Notes: generated by a model from the sequence alone, not told the origin. A DNA stretch of 64,000 nucleotides from Draconibacterium halophilum (GCF_010448835.1 NZ_CP048409.1:2116001-2180000); one strand, 5' to 3'; counted from the first letter of the stretch, positions 1 through 8,824 are shown. Numbers and translations are program-made.

Positions 1-304
1 CGGGGTACTTTTGTATCTGATCGAGCAATAGTAGTTTCCCGCCACGTTTTGCAAATTCGTCGGCAAAAGAACTAATCTTACGTTTTGTGAAATAAAAATT
101 ATTCAGATTAAGATACAGAACATCGTTGCTGTTGGGGTAATGCGTTTTTATATAGTCGAGCAAAAATGTTGTTTTTCCAACGCTCCTGAATCCCTTGATG
201 CAGATAAGCCTTTGGTTCCAATCGATATTGTTCATCAGCTCTCTCTGGATGGTATCTTTTGAACCCTGAAGTAATGATCTATGTACTTGTTGAAAAAATT
301 CCAA
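1..304 (-). CDS. AAA-family ATP-binding protein, 5' part only
   Basis: The minus strand is open from position 304 to the window edge, so only the N-terminal 101 residues are present. Reading starts at TTG (304) just after an in-frame TAA, and an in-frame ATG lies at 235. The translation has a Walker A loop (GFRSVGKT, about residues 38-45) and ends near a Walker-B-like hydrophobic stretch LLLLDQ. This layout is typical of the AAA_14/DUF4143 group of stand-alone P-loop ATPases, which are often linked to toxin-antitoxin or DNA-binding modules, but the diagnostic C-terminal domain lies outside the window. A TAAATTTG -7 element sits at 358-365 on the minus strand. Substrate and role are unknown. 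Confidence is high that it is a gene and moderate for the family. Confidence 0.72.
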   Translation of the reverse strand, partial: MEFFQQVHRSLLQGSKDTIQRELMNNIDWNQRLICIKGFRSVGKTTFLLDYIKTHYPNSNDVLYLNLNNFYFTKRKISSFADEFAKRGGKLLLLDQIQKYP

Positions 305-450
305 TGTTTATGATTTTAGTTAATTGAACTATGTCGATTTTTGCAATCTACACATAGCAAATTTAATAAATTTGTGTAAGGTCTGCATGTTTAATTTGTC
401 GCTATGACAAAAATCATGAATCATTAATACTGGGTTAATCTAGAACTAAC

Positions 451-1023
451 TTACACTAAGCCAGAGAATCCCATAAAAGCCATTGCAAGAATACCAGCTG
501 CTATTAATGCAATTGGAGTTCCTTTTAATCCTTTTGGTACATCTTGCAAATCGAGGTGTTCACGAATTCCGGCAAAGATGATCAGTGCCAACCCGAAACC
601 AATAGCATGCGATGTTGAAAATATTACGCCTTCCAGCAGGTTGAATTCGTTTTGTACAGTAAGGATAGCAACACCTAAAATTGCACAGTTTGTTGTAATC
701 AATGGCAGGAAAATTCCAAGCGCCTGGTAGAGCGGAGGACTTACTTTTTTCAAAATGATTTCCACCATTTGCACCAACGAAGCGATGACTAGAATAAAGG
801 CTATGGTTTGTAAAAATCCTAATCCGAATTTTTCGAGCACGTAATTTTGAATCAGATAAGTAACAATCGTTGCCAAAATCATTACAAAAGCAACAGCGCC
901 GGTCATTCCAATACCAGTCGACACTTTTTTGGAAACTCCCAAAAACGGGCAGATTCCCAAAAACTGCATTAAAACAATGTTGTTTACAAGTATGGCGCCT
1001 ATTACAATTACTAAATAGTTCAT
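451..1023 (-). CDS. rnfA: Rnf electron transport complex subunit A
   Basis: 190-residue integral membrane subunit of the Rnf complex (ion-translocating ferredoxin:NAD+ oxidoreductase). About six hydrophobic helices fill the whole length. The N-terminal NNIVLMQFLGICPFLGVSKK with its conserved Cys matches the RnfA/NqrE family, whose paired half-helices carry cysteines that bind an intramembrane iron-sulfur centre. It is the last gene of the operon. The start ATG has a strong AGGAGGA Shine-Dalgarno (complement at 1030-1036) that overlaps the end of rnfE, so the two are translationally close. Length agrees with the family. No terminator hairpin was recognised downstream. Confidence 0.95.
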   Translation of the reverse strand: MNYLVIVIGAILVNNIVLMQFLGICPFLGVSKKVSTGIGMTGAVAFVMILATIVTYLIQNYVLEKFGLGFLQTIAFILVIASLVQMVEIILKKVSPPLYQALGIFLPLITTNCAILGVAILTVQNEFNLLEGVIFSTSHAIGFGLALIIFAGIREHLDLQDVPKGLKGTPIALIAAGILAMAFMGFSGLV

Positions 1024-1034
1024 TTTCTATCCTC

Positions 1035-1619
1035 CTAATTTTTCTTTAAACGATTAATTAGTGCAATCAGGTATCCTAAAACAATAAATGCACCCGGGGC
1101 CAGCACAAATACAAGCGTTACGTAGTTCTCGGGGTAAATGGTAATGCTAAAGATTTTACCGCTTCCCAAAATTTCTCTGATACCTCCCAGCAAAACCAGG
1201 GCGAAACTAAAGCCAAGTCCAATTCCCAGGCCGTCGATTGCCGAGGAGAGTACTTTGTTTTTCGATGCGAAAGCTTCCGCACGTCCTAAAACTATGCAGT
1301 TTACAACAATTAACGGGATGAATAAACCTAGGCTTTTGTACAAGGCCGGCAAAAACGCCTGCATTGTTAATTGTACAATAGTTACAAAGGTTGCTATGAT
1401 AACTATAAATGCCGGAATGCGTACTTTTTCAGGAATCGCACTTTTTACCAGCGACACCACAATGTTCGACATGAGCAAAACAAAGGTAGTGGCCAATCCC
1501 ATACCAAGTCCGTTAATTGCCGACGAGGTAACACCCAACGTTGGGCACATCCCGAGCAGCAGTACAAAAACCGGATTTTCTTTTATAAAGCCTTTTGAAA
1601 AGTTTTTCCACTGATTCAT
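1035..1619 (-). CDS. rnfE: Rnf electron transport complex subunit E
   Basis: 194-residue membrane protein, homologous in fold to RnfA and placed next to it. It begins MNQWKNFSKGFIKENPVFVL and has the family signature LLLGMCPTLGVT (Cys near residue 25) and VVNCIVLGRAEAFA (second conserved Cys near 108). In Rnf/Nqr the A and E subunits face each other in opposite topology and share an intramembrane Fe-S centre. Order rnfG-rnfE-rnfA with gaps of under 16 bases indicates one transcript. Length is normal. Antisense ORFs across this gene are judged to be shadows. Confidence 0.95.
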   Translation of the reverse strand: MNQWKNFSKGFIKENPVFVLLLGMCPTLGVTSSAINGLGMGLATTFVLLMSNIVVSLVKSAIPEKVRIPAFIVIIATFVTIVQLTMQAFLPALYKSLGLFIPLIVVNCIVLGRAEAFASKNKVLSSAIDGLGIGLGFSFALVLLGGIREILGSGKIFSITIYPENYVTLVFVLAPGAFIVLGYLIALINRLKKN

Positions 1620-1627
1620 AATACCTT

Positions 1628-2212
1628 CTATTTGTTGTTTTCATTATAAGAATCGTATGCACGATTCAGCGCATCTAAAAAAGCTCTTGATGTAATTGTT
1701 GATGCTGTTATAGCATCAATATCTCCACCATCTTTCGAAACCATAAATTTGGTTGTTTCCGGGTTTTTACCAATTACGTACTGATTAGGTTTTTCCGGGT
1801 TGTTAAACCAAACATCCATTTTTGATCCCAAACCAGGTGTTTCTGCATGTTCTAAAACGGAGTATCCTGAAAAGTTCCCGTCTTTGTCAATTCCGGTCAT
1901 TATTGAAATAAATCCACTAAAACCACTTTTAGTGTAGGTCTTAACGGCAGTTCCAACCAACTCGCCATTTTTATAGGCGGGAAAAAATTGCAGGGAGTCT
2001 TCTCCTTCACCAGGACTAACCACTACTGTTTCTCCCAGCTCGTCAAATTCTGGTAATACCGTTTTAATTGCTTCGGTTTGTGCTTTTAATTTCGCCACCT
2101 CAATAGGACCTTTTGTGAAATCGTATACAAAACCTAAAGCCGCTGCTGCAATACCGGTAACCAAAACCAGTGTTAACACCATGTTCGTAAAACTCGATTC
2201 TCGTTTTGCCAT
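1628..2212 (-). CDS. rnfG: Rnf complex subunit G, covalent-FMN protein
   Basis: Subunit G of Rnf: one N-terminal membrane helix followed by a periplasmic FMN_bind domain. I chose the ATG at 2212 (MAKRESSFTN) rather than an in-frame ATG 33 bases upstream, because a GGAGGA Shine-Dalgarno lies 7 bases before it (complement 2220-2225) and the upstream start would overlap rnfD. The mature protein is 194 residues. The flavin attachment motif reads TASTITS near the C-terminus where the textbook form is SGAT-S/T; the acceptor Thr is kept, so covalent FMN is still expected. It passes electrons between RnfC/D and the membrane core. Part of rnfBCDGEA. Confidence 0.93.
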   Translation of the reverse strand: MAKRESSFTNMVLTLVLVTGIAAAALGFVYDFTKGPIEVAKLKAQTEAIKTVLPEFDELGETVVVSPGEGEDSLQFFPAYKNGELVGTAVKTYTKSGFSGFISIMTGIDKDGNFSGYSVLEHAETPGLGSKMDVWFNNPEKPNQYVIGKNPETTKFMVSKDGGDIDAITASTITSRAFLDALNRAYDSYNENNK

Positions 2213-2213
2213 T

Positions 2214-3191
2214 TTACTGTCCTCCAAATCGTTTAGGTTTAACATACATGTTTATCAAGGGTACAAAGGCATTCATAATTAAAATTGCAAATGAAATACC
2301 TTCGGGGTAAGCGCCAAACATACGAATGGAGATGGTGATCAATCCAATTCCAATACCGTAGATCCATTGTCCTTTGCCGGTCATTGGCGAGGTAACCATA
2401 TCGGTTGCCATAAAAATAGCTCCCAACATTAAACCACCAGTAAAAATGTGGTAAACCGGGTTGACATACATCTCAGGATTAATCATCCAGAAAATACCTG
2501 CAACAACAAGAACAGTAAGTATAATCGATACCGGCGTTTGCCAGGTAATCACTTTTTTCCACAGCATGTAAAGTCCACCGAGAATCAGTAACAGTGCTGA
2601 TATTTCACCCATCGATCCATTATTAAATCCGATGGCTATATCGCTTAAATCAGGCAATCCTTGCAGTTGTGAAACCGGGATGCCGTTTTTAATACCTTCT
2701 TTTATTACTGCCAGCGGAGTAGCTGCCGAAACTGCATCAATACTCATCGATCTTGTGGCTGGCCACGATGTCATTTGCACCGGGAACGAAATCAACAGGA
2801 ATACACGTCCAACAAGGGCCGGATTAAAAATGTTGGCTCCCAAACCACCGAACGAAAGTTTTCCGATACCCATGGCTGCAATCGCACCTATTATAATAAT
2901 CCACCAGGGGAGATTTGCGGGCACGTTAAATGCAAGGAGAATGCCTGTAATTAAAGCTGACCCGTCGGTTAGACTGGGTTTTACTTTCATTACATATTGT
3001 TGAATGAGGTATTCGATGGCCAGGCACGACAGGATTGAAATTAACCCCACCCGAACGGCATCGAGGCCAAACATATAAATACCCCAGGCCATAGCCGGAA
3101 TCATCGCATATACCACCCGAAGCATAATCTTCTGGGTTGATTCGCTCGAGTGAACGTGCGGTGATGGTGAAACTGTTAATAATTTACTCAT
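2214..3191 (-). CDS. rnfD: Rnf complex subunit D
   Basis: 325-residue polytopic membrane subunit (NqrB/RnfD family) that binds covalent FMN and forms part of the ion channel. The opening MSKLLTVSPSPHVHSSESTQ with S-PH is the family N-terminus. The flavin site is SAATPL near residue 157 (family: S/T-G-A-T), with the modified Thr conserved. The helices and the loop LSFGGLGANIFNPALVGR are typical. The stop codon is one base from the rnfG start, and the rnfG ribosome binding site lies inside its last codons, so translational coupling is likely. Upstream, an 80-bp palindromic repeat separates it from rnfC. Confidence 0.95.
   Translation of the reverse strand: MSKLLTVSPSPHVHSSESTQKIMLRVVYAMIPAMAWGIYMFGLDAVRVGLISILSCLAIEYLIQQYVMKVKPSLTDGSALITGILLAFNVPANLPWWIIIIGAIAAMGIGKLSFGGLGANIFNPALVGRVFLLISFPVQMTSWPATRSMSIDAVSAATPLAVIKEGIKNGIPVSQLQGLPDLSDIAIGFNNGSMGEISALLLILGGLYMLWKKVITWQTPVSIILTVLVVAGIFWMINPEMYVNPVYHIFTGGLMLGAIFMATDMVTSPMTGKGQWIYGIGIGLITISIRMFGAYPEGISFAILIMNAFVPLINMYVKPKRFGGQ
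2220..2225 (-). promoter_or_regulatory. Shine-Dalgarno of rnfG
   Basis: GGAGGA on the minus strand, 7 bases before the ATG at 2212 and inside the last codons of rnfD. It decides the rnfG start against the upstream in-frame ATG. Confidence 0.75.
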
Positions 3192-3221
3192 TATTCAGCT
3201 GTTTGTCTTGTTCTTTTTTCC

Positions 3222-3301
3222 TGTCATTTCGACGACGTAGGAGGAGAAATCTCTAACATCGAAGCAACAGATTTCTCAGTCGTACCTCCTTCGAAATGAC
3301 A
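3222..3301. repeat. Dispersed palindromic intergenic repeat, copy 1
   Basis: An 80-bp imperfect palindrome between rnfC and rnfD. It starts TGTCATTTCGACGA, continues with GAGGAGAAATCT and ends CCTCCTTCGAAATGACA; the two arms are complementary. A second copy with the same arms lies at 28266-28363. It is inside the rnf operon, so the transcript could fold a long hairpin there. Confidence 0.8.
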
Positions 3302-3314
3302 AATGGTTTGATTA

Positions 3315-4646
3315 CTATTTTTTTCGTGAACGAATCATCGCTCCAACTTTTCCTTTTCCCAAACGGATATAATCGAGCAGCGGACGGCTGGAAGGGCAGG
3401 TGTAGCTGCACGATCCGCATTCGATACAATCCATAATACGTTCGTTTTCTGCACGATCGAAAATTTGTTTTTCTCCCAAAGTCATCAGCAGGTAAGGTTC
3501 CAGTCCCATTGGGCAAACTGATGTACATCGCGAACAACGAATACAAGGTTCAATTTCCTGACGTTTGCTTTCTTCTTCTTTAATCAGCAGGATTCCAGAA
3601 GTACCTTTAGTAACCGGAACATCGAGCGATGCAATGGCTCGTCCCATCATGGGGCCACCACTAATAATTTTCCCTGTGTTTTCTGGCAGACCGCCGGCAG
3701 CTTCAATCAATTCTGATGTAGCTGTACCAATGCGCACCATAAAATTCGATGGTTTTTCAAGGCCTTTTCCGGTAACGGTTACCACGCGCTCAAGCAGTGG
3801 CTTGTTTTTCTGAATAGCCTCGTAAACCGCAAAGGCAGTTCCAACATTACTTACTACAGCACCAACCGCAATCGGTAAAGATCCCGAAGGAACTTCTTTT
3901 CCTGTAACAGCATTGATCAATTGTTTTTCGCCTCCTTGTGGATACTGAACTTTAAGGGACTGAACGCTCACTCCATTATATCCTTTGCATTTTTCATTCA
4001 GCAGCTTAATCGCATCGGGCTTGTTGTTTTCAATGCCGATAACGGCTTTGTCCACGTTCATGGCTTTCATCAGCAATTGGATACCCACCATAATTTCGTC
4101 GGCTTTTTCCAACATCAAACGGTGGTCCGAAGTAAGGTAAGGTTCGCACTCCACGCCGTTAATTAACAGCACTTCGGCTTTCATCCCTTTTGGCGGTACC
4201 AGTTTTACGTGGGTAGGGAAGGTTGCACCACCCAAACCAACTATTCCGGCTTCCTGAATCTTCTTAACGATATCAGGTCCGTCAATTGAAATTTCTTTTA
4301 TCAAATCTTCAGAGCGGTCGATCCCTTCAACCCACTCGTCGCCATCTACATCGATAAAAATACCTTGTTTCGGATAGCCCGAGCTGTCAGCCGAAAAGTC
4401 AACTTTTTTCACTTTTCCTGAAACCGAAGAGTGTATGTTGGTTGAAACGAAACTGCTGCTTTGTGCAATTACCTGTCCTGCTTTTACCTCGTCGCCACGT
4501 TTTACCAATGGGGTAGAAGGAGCACCAATGTGTTGCGCTACCGGAATAAATACCGTTTTTGGAAGTGGCAGTACCTCAATCTTTTTATCTTTCGATAGTT
4601 TATTTTCGGGAGGATGTACTCCGCCTATTTTGAACGTTTTTAACAT
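3315..4646 (-). CDS. rnfC: Rnf complex subunit C
   Basis: 443-residue soluble subunit of Rnf, homologous to NADH dehydrogenase NuoF and thought to carry the NAD(H)/FMN site. It has the RnfC N-terminal barrel-sandwich domain (KTFKIGGVHPPENK), then the glycine-rich flavin/NAD region (GLGGATFPTHVK, about residues 147-158), a SLBB-like segment, and two [4Fe-4S] clusters at the C-terminus (CIRCSRCTSVCP from residue 368 and CIECGSCSYTCP from residue 407). Length matches the short RnfC form that lacks the long Ala-rich tail of E. coli RsxC. It lies between rnfB and rnfD. Confidence 0.95.
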   Translation of the reverse strand: MLKTFKIGGVHPPENKLSKDKKIEVLPLPKTVFIPVAQHIGAPSTPLVKRGDEVKAGQVIAQSSSFVSTNIHSSVSGKVKKVDFSADSSGYPKQGIFIDVDGDEWVEGIDRSEDLIKEISIDGPDIVKKIQEAGIVGLGGATFPTHVKLVPPKGMKAEVLLINGVECEPYLTSDHRLMLEKADEIMVGIQLLMKAMNVDKAVIGIENNKPDAIKLLNEKCKGYNGVSVQSLKVQYPQGGEKQLINAVTGKEVPSGSLPIAVGAVVSNVGTAFAVYEAIQKNKPLLERVVTVTGKGLEKPSNFMVRIGTATSELIEAAGGLPENTGKIISGGPMMGRAIASLDVPVTKGTSGILLIKEEESKRQEIEPCIRCSRCTSVCPMGLEPYLLMTLGEKQIFDRAENERIMDCIECGSCSYTCPSSRPLLDYIRLGKGKVGAMIRSRKK

Positions 4647-4652
4647 CCTGAT

Positions 4653-5519
4653 TTATTTTGCTGGTTCACACTCTTTTTTTTCTGCTGGCTTTACTTTCCG
4701 CGGAGGAAAGTTTTCTTCGATAATGGCGCTTGTTGGACACACGGCCACACATTTACGGCACAGTTTACACTTGTCGGAATCAATGTAGGCCAGATTGTTT
4801 TCCATTGTAATGGCATCGAAAGGACACTCTTTGAAACACTTGCTACAACCAATACAGGCTACTTTGCAAGCTTTACGCGCTACGCCTCCTTTATCCTCGT
4901 TACGGCACGATACCACAACTTTGCGGTTTTTTGGCATCTTCTTACGCAACTCAATCAGGTCTTTCGGACAAGCATCAACGCAGGCTCCGCAGGCTACACA
5001 TTTATCGTCGATAATTTGTGGAACACCAAGCTCTGAACGCAAGTCGATAGCATCAAAATCACAAGAGTCGTAGCAGTCGCCATAACCCAGACAGCCAAAC
5101 TGGCAATCGCTTTCGCCACTGTAAACCGATGAGGCAATAGCGCAGGTAGTTGCTCCATCGAAACTACTGGTTTTTGGGCGGTTATCGCAGGTGCCGTTAC
5201 AACGGATGTAAGCCACACGCGGATCTTTCTTAACGGCTTCAAGCCCCAGGATAGATGCCACGCTGTTCATCGTGTCGTTGCCGCCAACCGGACAGTATAA
5301 ATCGCCCAATTCGCTTGCGTTTACAAGGGCTTCGGCAAAAGCCCGGCAGCCCGCGTATCCACAACCTCCGCAGTTGGCTCCCGGCAATGCTTCATCAACA
5401 TCGTCGATGCGAGGATCTTCAATAACTTTGAATTTCTGTGCCACAAAGTAAAGGATTACCGCTGCTGCGGCGCCAATTACGGCTAATGTGACAATTGTAT
5501 ATACAACAGTGATACTCAT
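4653..5519 (-). CDS. rnfB: Rnf complex subunit B, multi-cluster ferredoxin protein
   Basis: 288 residues. One N-terminal membrane helix (about 5-27) is followed by a Fe-S domain with Cys50, Cys53, Cys58 and Cys76 (CGGCGYAGC plus a distal Cys), then a ferredoxin region with at least three CxxCxxCxxxCP clusters (CVACGACVDACP, CIGCSKCFKECP, CKLCRKCVAVCP). RnfB is the entry point for electrons from reduced ferredoxin. The stop and next start are 6 bases from rnfC, and the upstream rseC-like gene ends 2 bases before the start, so this is one operon. The number of clusters is within the range seen in anaerobes. Confidence 0.95.
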   Translation of the reverse strand: MSITVVYTIVTLAVIGAAAAVILYFVAQKFKVIEDPRIDDVDEALPGANCGGCGYAGCRAFAEALVNASELGDLYCPVGGNDTMNSVASILGLEAVKKDPRVAYIRCNGTCDNRPKTSSFDGATTCAIASSVYSGESDCQFGCLGYGDCYDSCDFDAIDLRSELGVPQIIDDKCVACGACVDACPKDLIELRKKMPKNRKVVVSCRNEDKGGVARKACKVACIGCSKCFKECPFDAITMENNLAYIDSDKCKLCRKCVAVCPTSAIIEENFPPRKVKPAEKKECEPAK

Positions 5520-5520
5520 T

Positions 5521-5880
5521 TTATTCAGCGTTTTCTTCGAGTTCGAATTTCAATACTTTTTTTAATAAATGCCTAAAAAAATATAATGTTATATAGTATG
5601 GTACAAGTATAAATAATGACAAAAGTCCCGATTTTAGTTCATCTCCGGTAATCTCGAGCGCAATGATTAAAGTGCCCAAAACAACAAAAAACGGAATTAC
5701 ATAACCCCAGGTTAGGGCTGTAAAACCTTTCGATTGTTTAAAGAGAATGGTGACCTCGTCGCCAACTGTGTAGTAGCCTTTGTATTCGGAAACCTCAATT
5801 TCTTTATCCTGATAATCGGAAACAGTGCATGCACCCTTGGCGTGGCAAGTAGAACAGGCCGACTGACTCACAATATTCAC
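5521..5880 (-). CDS. rseC: SoxR-reducing system / RseC-family membrane protein
   Basis: At least 119 residues from the only canonical start in frame, a GTG at 5880. The family Cys motif QSACSTCHAKGAC is followed by two membrane helices (about 50-69 and 75-94). RseC proteins accompany Rnf operons and in enterobacteria help the Rsx complex keep SoxR reduced; here it heads the rnf operon. Homology appears to extend upstream: the frame stays open to 5955 and reads ESIIRHKGYIKAIKAT before the GTG, which looks like the first beta strand of the family. No ATG, GTG or TTG occurs there, but an ACG lies exactly where Met is expected (5940). The true gene may therefore be 5521-5940 with a non-standard or mutated start. 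Confidence 0.85.
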   Translation of the reverse strand: MNIVSQSACSTCHAKGACTVSDYQDKEIEVSEYKGYYTVGDEVTILFKQSKGFTALTWGYVIPFFVVLGTLIIALEITGDELKSGLLSLFILVPYYITLYFFRHLLKKVLKFELEENAE

Positions 5881-6218
5881 AGTTAGTGAGGTGGCTTTTA
5901 TCGCTTTAATATAGCCTTTATGTCGAATTATAGATTCCGTAACTGTCTGTTTTTGCTATTTGCAGATGGCAAAACTATATAATAAATTGAATCTCGATAT
6001 GACAAAAAAGCAATTTTTCTGAAAATGAGACTATTTATAAGTAGTCTAATTTAGATTGTCGAACGTTTAATTAGTTGGTTCGAAAAAGTGCAGCAAGACG
6101 TTCTGAGTTTAAGTTCAGATTTAAATTGCATAGCAATCTTTAATGCTTGGTTTTGTGTTATTAAAGTGGAATTTGTCAATCGGACGCTACTCAGGTTTTT
6201 ACCCAAAACAAAAGAAAG
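5881..6218. promoter_or_regulatory. Intergenic region with probable rnf operon promoter
   Basis: 338 bases between the rseC GTG and the Kef gene stop. 5881-5955 is probably the start of rseC. A -7 element TAGTTTTG reads on the minus strand at 5977-5970, about 30 bases before the putative ACG start of rseC at 5940; no clear -33 TTTG was found. In the remaining 5980-6218 I see only AT-rich sequence without a convincing gene, although short plus-strand ORFs exist. Confidence 0.45.
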
Positions 6219-8111
6219 CTACTCTTCCTTTTTTGCTTCATCTTTCAACGAATCAACATCCCATGCACAATCGCTATCGTGTATCGAGTAGTTTTTCTCG
6301 GCCTGTAGTGTTTCTTTTACCTGTTCCTCAAACCTACGGGTTTCCTGAATAAATTTGCTTTGGTCTTCCAGCCAGTGCTGGTAAAGTTCTTCGGTTACCT
6401 GATGTTCGTGGTGTTTAAAAGTGCGTGTGGCGCGGTACGCTTCGTATTTCGAAAAGCCCAGTTCTACCAGAGCATTGTTACCTAACTCCGCTGCCGAATG
6501 GAAGTTTTCGCGTTGTACTTTGTTGATGTTTAAATTCAGGTATTCAAATACATGAAATATATCGTTGGCACGCGCCAGTATTTTTACGTGCGGGTATTTT
6601 TTGCGCACAATTTCGGCCACTTTCAGTGCATTTTCATGTTCGGCCATACTTAATATGAGCAAGCGGGCCTTTTCAATTCCAGCTTTTTCGAGCATGGTGG
6701 GGCGGGTAATATCACCAAAATACAGTTTGAAACCATATTTACGCAGCGTTTCAACATTGGACGGATTGTTATCAAGGATGGTAACTTTTATTCCATTAGC
6801 TATAAGAATTCTTCCAACGGTTAATCCAAAGCGTCCGAACCCGGCAAGAATTACCGGAGTTTCTTCATCTTCAATTTCGTCGTATTCTTGTTTGTTTTGC
6901 CAACGTGCCAAGATCGGACTCACCGCTTTGTCGTTAAAAATGAGTAACAGCGGCGATATGGCCATCGACAAAGTGACCACAAGTAGTAACATCCCTGAAG
7001 TTTGCTCGTCGAACAATTTATTTTGTCTCGAGAAAGAGATGAGAACAAATGCAAATTCGCTGGCTTGCGACAACAGAAAAGCAAAAAGAAACTCAAAACC
7101 TTTTTTCAGCCTGAACATTCGGCCTAAAAACAAGAGAACGATAAACTTTAACAGAATGAGTAATAATACAAACTGAATGATCATCCACGGATTTTCAACT
7201 AGCAACGTGAAATTAATGCTGGCACCCACCGAGATAAAGAAAAGTCCTAGCAGCAATCCTTTAAACGGATCTATGGTGGTTTCCAACTCATGCCGGTATT
7301 CGCTGTCGGCCAAAACAACACCGGCAATAAATGTTCCCAGCGCAGGCGATAAACCTATGGCATCCATGCCTAACGCAATACCAATAACCATAAGTAGTGC
7401 CAGTGCTACAAATACCTCGTGTAAACCAGTTTCGGCAACCAAACGAAAAATATGTCGTGCCGCAAACCGGCCAATAATCACCATAACTGAAATGGCCCCA
7501 ATAATGATTAATAGCTGCAACCAGCCCGGCAATTGCGCTACCTGTCCAATGCTGTTAATTGATGTGTCGGAAAGATCGGCAGGTGTTCCTAAAGTTGCTA
7601 TTAACGGCAGTAACGCCAGAATAGGGATAACCGCCATATCCTGAAACAGCAGAACCGAAAAAGCTGATCGGCCGGCAATGTTGCGCATCAGTCCTTTTTC
7701 CGATAATGTTTGCAGTACAATTGCCGTTGATGAAAGCGCAAGAATAAGCCCGATGGCCACAGCACGGTTTAGCTGGAACTTGAGCAGCAATGCAACGCCG
7801 GTAATTATTCCGGCAGTAATAAGTACTTGTAAACCTCCCAATCCAAAAATTGAGCGCCGCATTTTCCATAAAAGTTTGGGCTCCAGTTCCAATCCAATTA
7901 TAAAAAGCATCAGTACAACACCAAACTCGGCAAAGTGCATAACTTCTCCGGCTTCGTTACCCACCAGGCTTAAAACAAATGGTCCCACTACTATTCCGGC
8001 AAGCAGATAGCCCAGTACCGAGCCAAGCCCCAGTTTTTTAGCGATAGGAACCGAAACAACGGCTGCCCCGAGGTAGATTAAAGCGTTTAAAAAGAATTCC
8101 TGATTATGCAT
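6219..8111 (-). CDS. Kef-type monovalent cation:proton antiporter (CPA2) with TrkA-N domain
   Basis: 630 residues. The N-terminal ~380 form a 12-13 helix CPA2 Na+/K+:H+ exchanger domain (AKKLGLGSVLGYLLAGIVVG; ALSSTAIVLQTLSEKG; GTFIAGVVLADSEYRHE). An RCK/TrkA-N Rossmann domain follows (ILAGFGRFGLTVGRIL, about residue 419), then an acidic C-terminal tail. This is the KefB/KefC architecture, which in E. coli effluxes K+ and acidifies the cytoplasm under electrophile stress when glutathione adducts bind the RCK domain. The upstream flavodoxin-fold gene overlaps the start by 8 bases, as with kefF-kefC and kefG-kefB. Whether the natural ligand is glutathione in this organism cannot be judged. Confidence 0.9.
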   Translation of the reverse strand: MHNQEFFLNALIYLGAAVVSVPIAKKLGLGSVLGYLLAGIVVGPFVLSLVGNEAGEVMHFAEFGVVLMLFIIGLELEPKLLWKMRRSIFGLGGLQVLITAGIITGVALLLKFQLNRAVAIGLILALSSTAIVLQTLSEKGLMRNIAGRSAFSVLLFQDMAVIPILALLPLIATLGTPADLSDTSINSIGQVAQLPGWLQLLIIIGAISVMVIIGRFAARHIFRLVAETGLHEVFVALALLMVIGIALGMDAIGLSPALGTFIAGVVLADSEYRHELETTIDPFKGLLLGLFFISVGASINFTLLVENPWMIIQFVLLLILLKFIVLLFLGRMFRLKKGFEFLFAFLLSQASEFAFVLISFSRQNKLFDEQTSGMLLLVVTLSMAISPLLLIFNDKAVSPILARWQNKQEYDEIEDEETPVILAGFGRFGLTVGRILIANGIKVTILDNNPSNVETLRKYGFKLYFGDITRPTMLEKAGIEKARLLILSMAEHENALKVAEIVRKKYPHVKILARANDIFHVFEYLNLNINKVQRENFHSAAELGNNALVELGFSKYEAYRATRTFKHHEHQVTEELYQHWLEDQSKFIQETRRFEEQVKETLQAEKNYSIHDSDCAWDVDSLKDEAKKEE

Positions 8112-8700
8112 CTTGCTTTATAATTTCGTTGATATATTCAATAGAATTAAATTGCTCCGAATTGATTTTGTTGTCGCGAAGCATCTGTATGACCGAACGA
8201 TAATCGTCGGCATATTTTTGCACATGATCCCTTTTTAAGGTATGCGACCCATGCACCACAAAAGGTGGCAGGTATTTCATTCGGCAAAGATTGGCCGATT
8301 GTTTAAAAGGTGCCAAAAACTGGTTAATGGTGAAACGATTTTTGCCCTCGGCTCTATACACTTCTTTGCTTCCTCCGGTTGTAATGCACGACATGGCCCA
8401 TTTCCCCTCCAGCGCCCGACCGTGTGTTCCATAGGCAAAACCATGTTGCAGCACCAGATCCATCCACTCTTTTATAATCGCCGGGGCGCTATACCAATAA
8501 AACGGATGGTGCCAGATGATGATATCGTGTTCCGTTAATAGTTTTTGCTCAACAGGTATATTCATAAAAAAATCGGGATACTTTTCATACAGGTTATTGA
8601 TGGTAATACCATCCATGTCTTTAACCGCCTCCATCAATGTTTTGTTAATGAGTGATTTTTGAAAAGCAGGATGGGCAAAAAGTATAAGTATCTTTTTCAT
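8104..8700 (-). CDS. KefF/KefG-like NAD(P)H-dependent oxidoreductase
   Basis: 198-residue flavodoxin-fold quinone reductase of the NQO1/MdaB group. The N-terminal KKILILFAHPAFQKS is the FMN phosphate loop; IIWHHPFYWYSAPAIIKEWMD is the hallmark active-site helix, and ALEGKWAMSCITTGG follows. KefF/KefG bind the cytoplasmic side of Kef antiporters and are needed for full activity. The 8-base overlap with the antiporter gene downstream strongly suggests the same partnership. The start ATG opens a divergent intergenic region with the A2M gene. Confidence 0.9.
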   Translation of the reverse strand: MKKILILFAHPAFQKSLINKTLMEAVKDMDGITINNLYEKYPDFFMNIPVEQKLLTEHDIIIWHHPFYWYSAPAIIKEWMDLVLQHGFAYGTHGRALEGKWAMSCITTGGSKEVYRAEGKNRFTINQFLAPFKQSANLCRMKYLPPFVVHGSHTLKRDHVQKYADDYRSVIQMLRDNKINSEQFNSIEYINEIIKQDA

Positions 8701-8824
8701 ATGTAAAAGCTGTTTTGTGCCGAATTTAGTGAATAAAATTATGAAACATAAACAAACTAAACTATGAAAGTGAGTACTAATTCCTTATTTTTATCTTCGT
8801 ATATAAAATCATAAAACCCAAAAA

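Noticed and set aside
1138..1614. Plus-strand gene opposite rnfE
   Set aside because: Antisense shadow of a well-supported membrane protein gene.
6088..6352. Two short plus-strand genes next to the Kef antiporter
   Set aside because: They overlap the 3' end of the antiporter gene and show no family or start signals.
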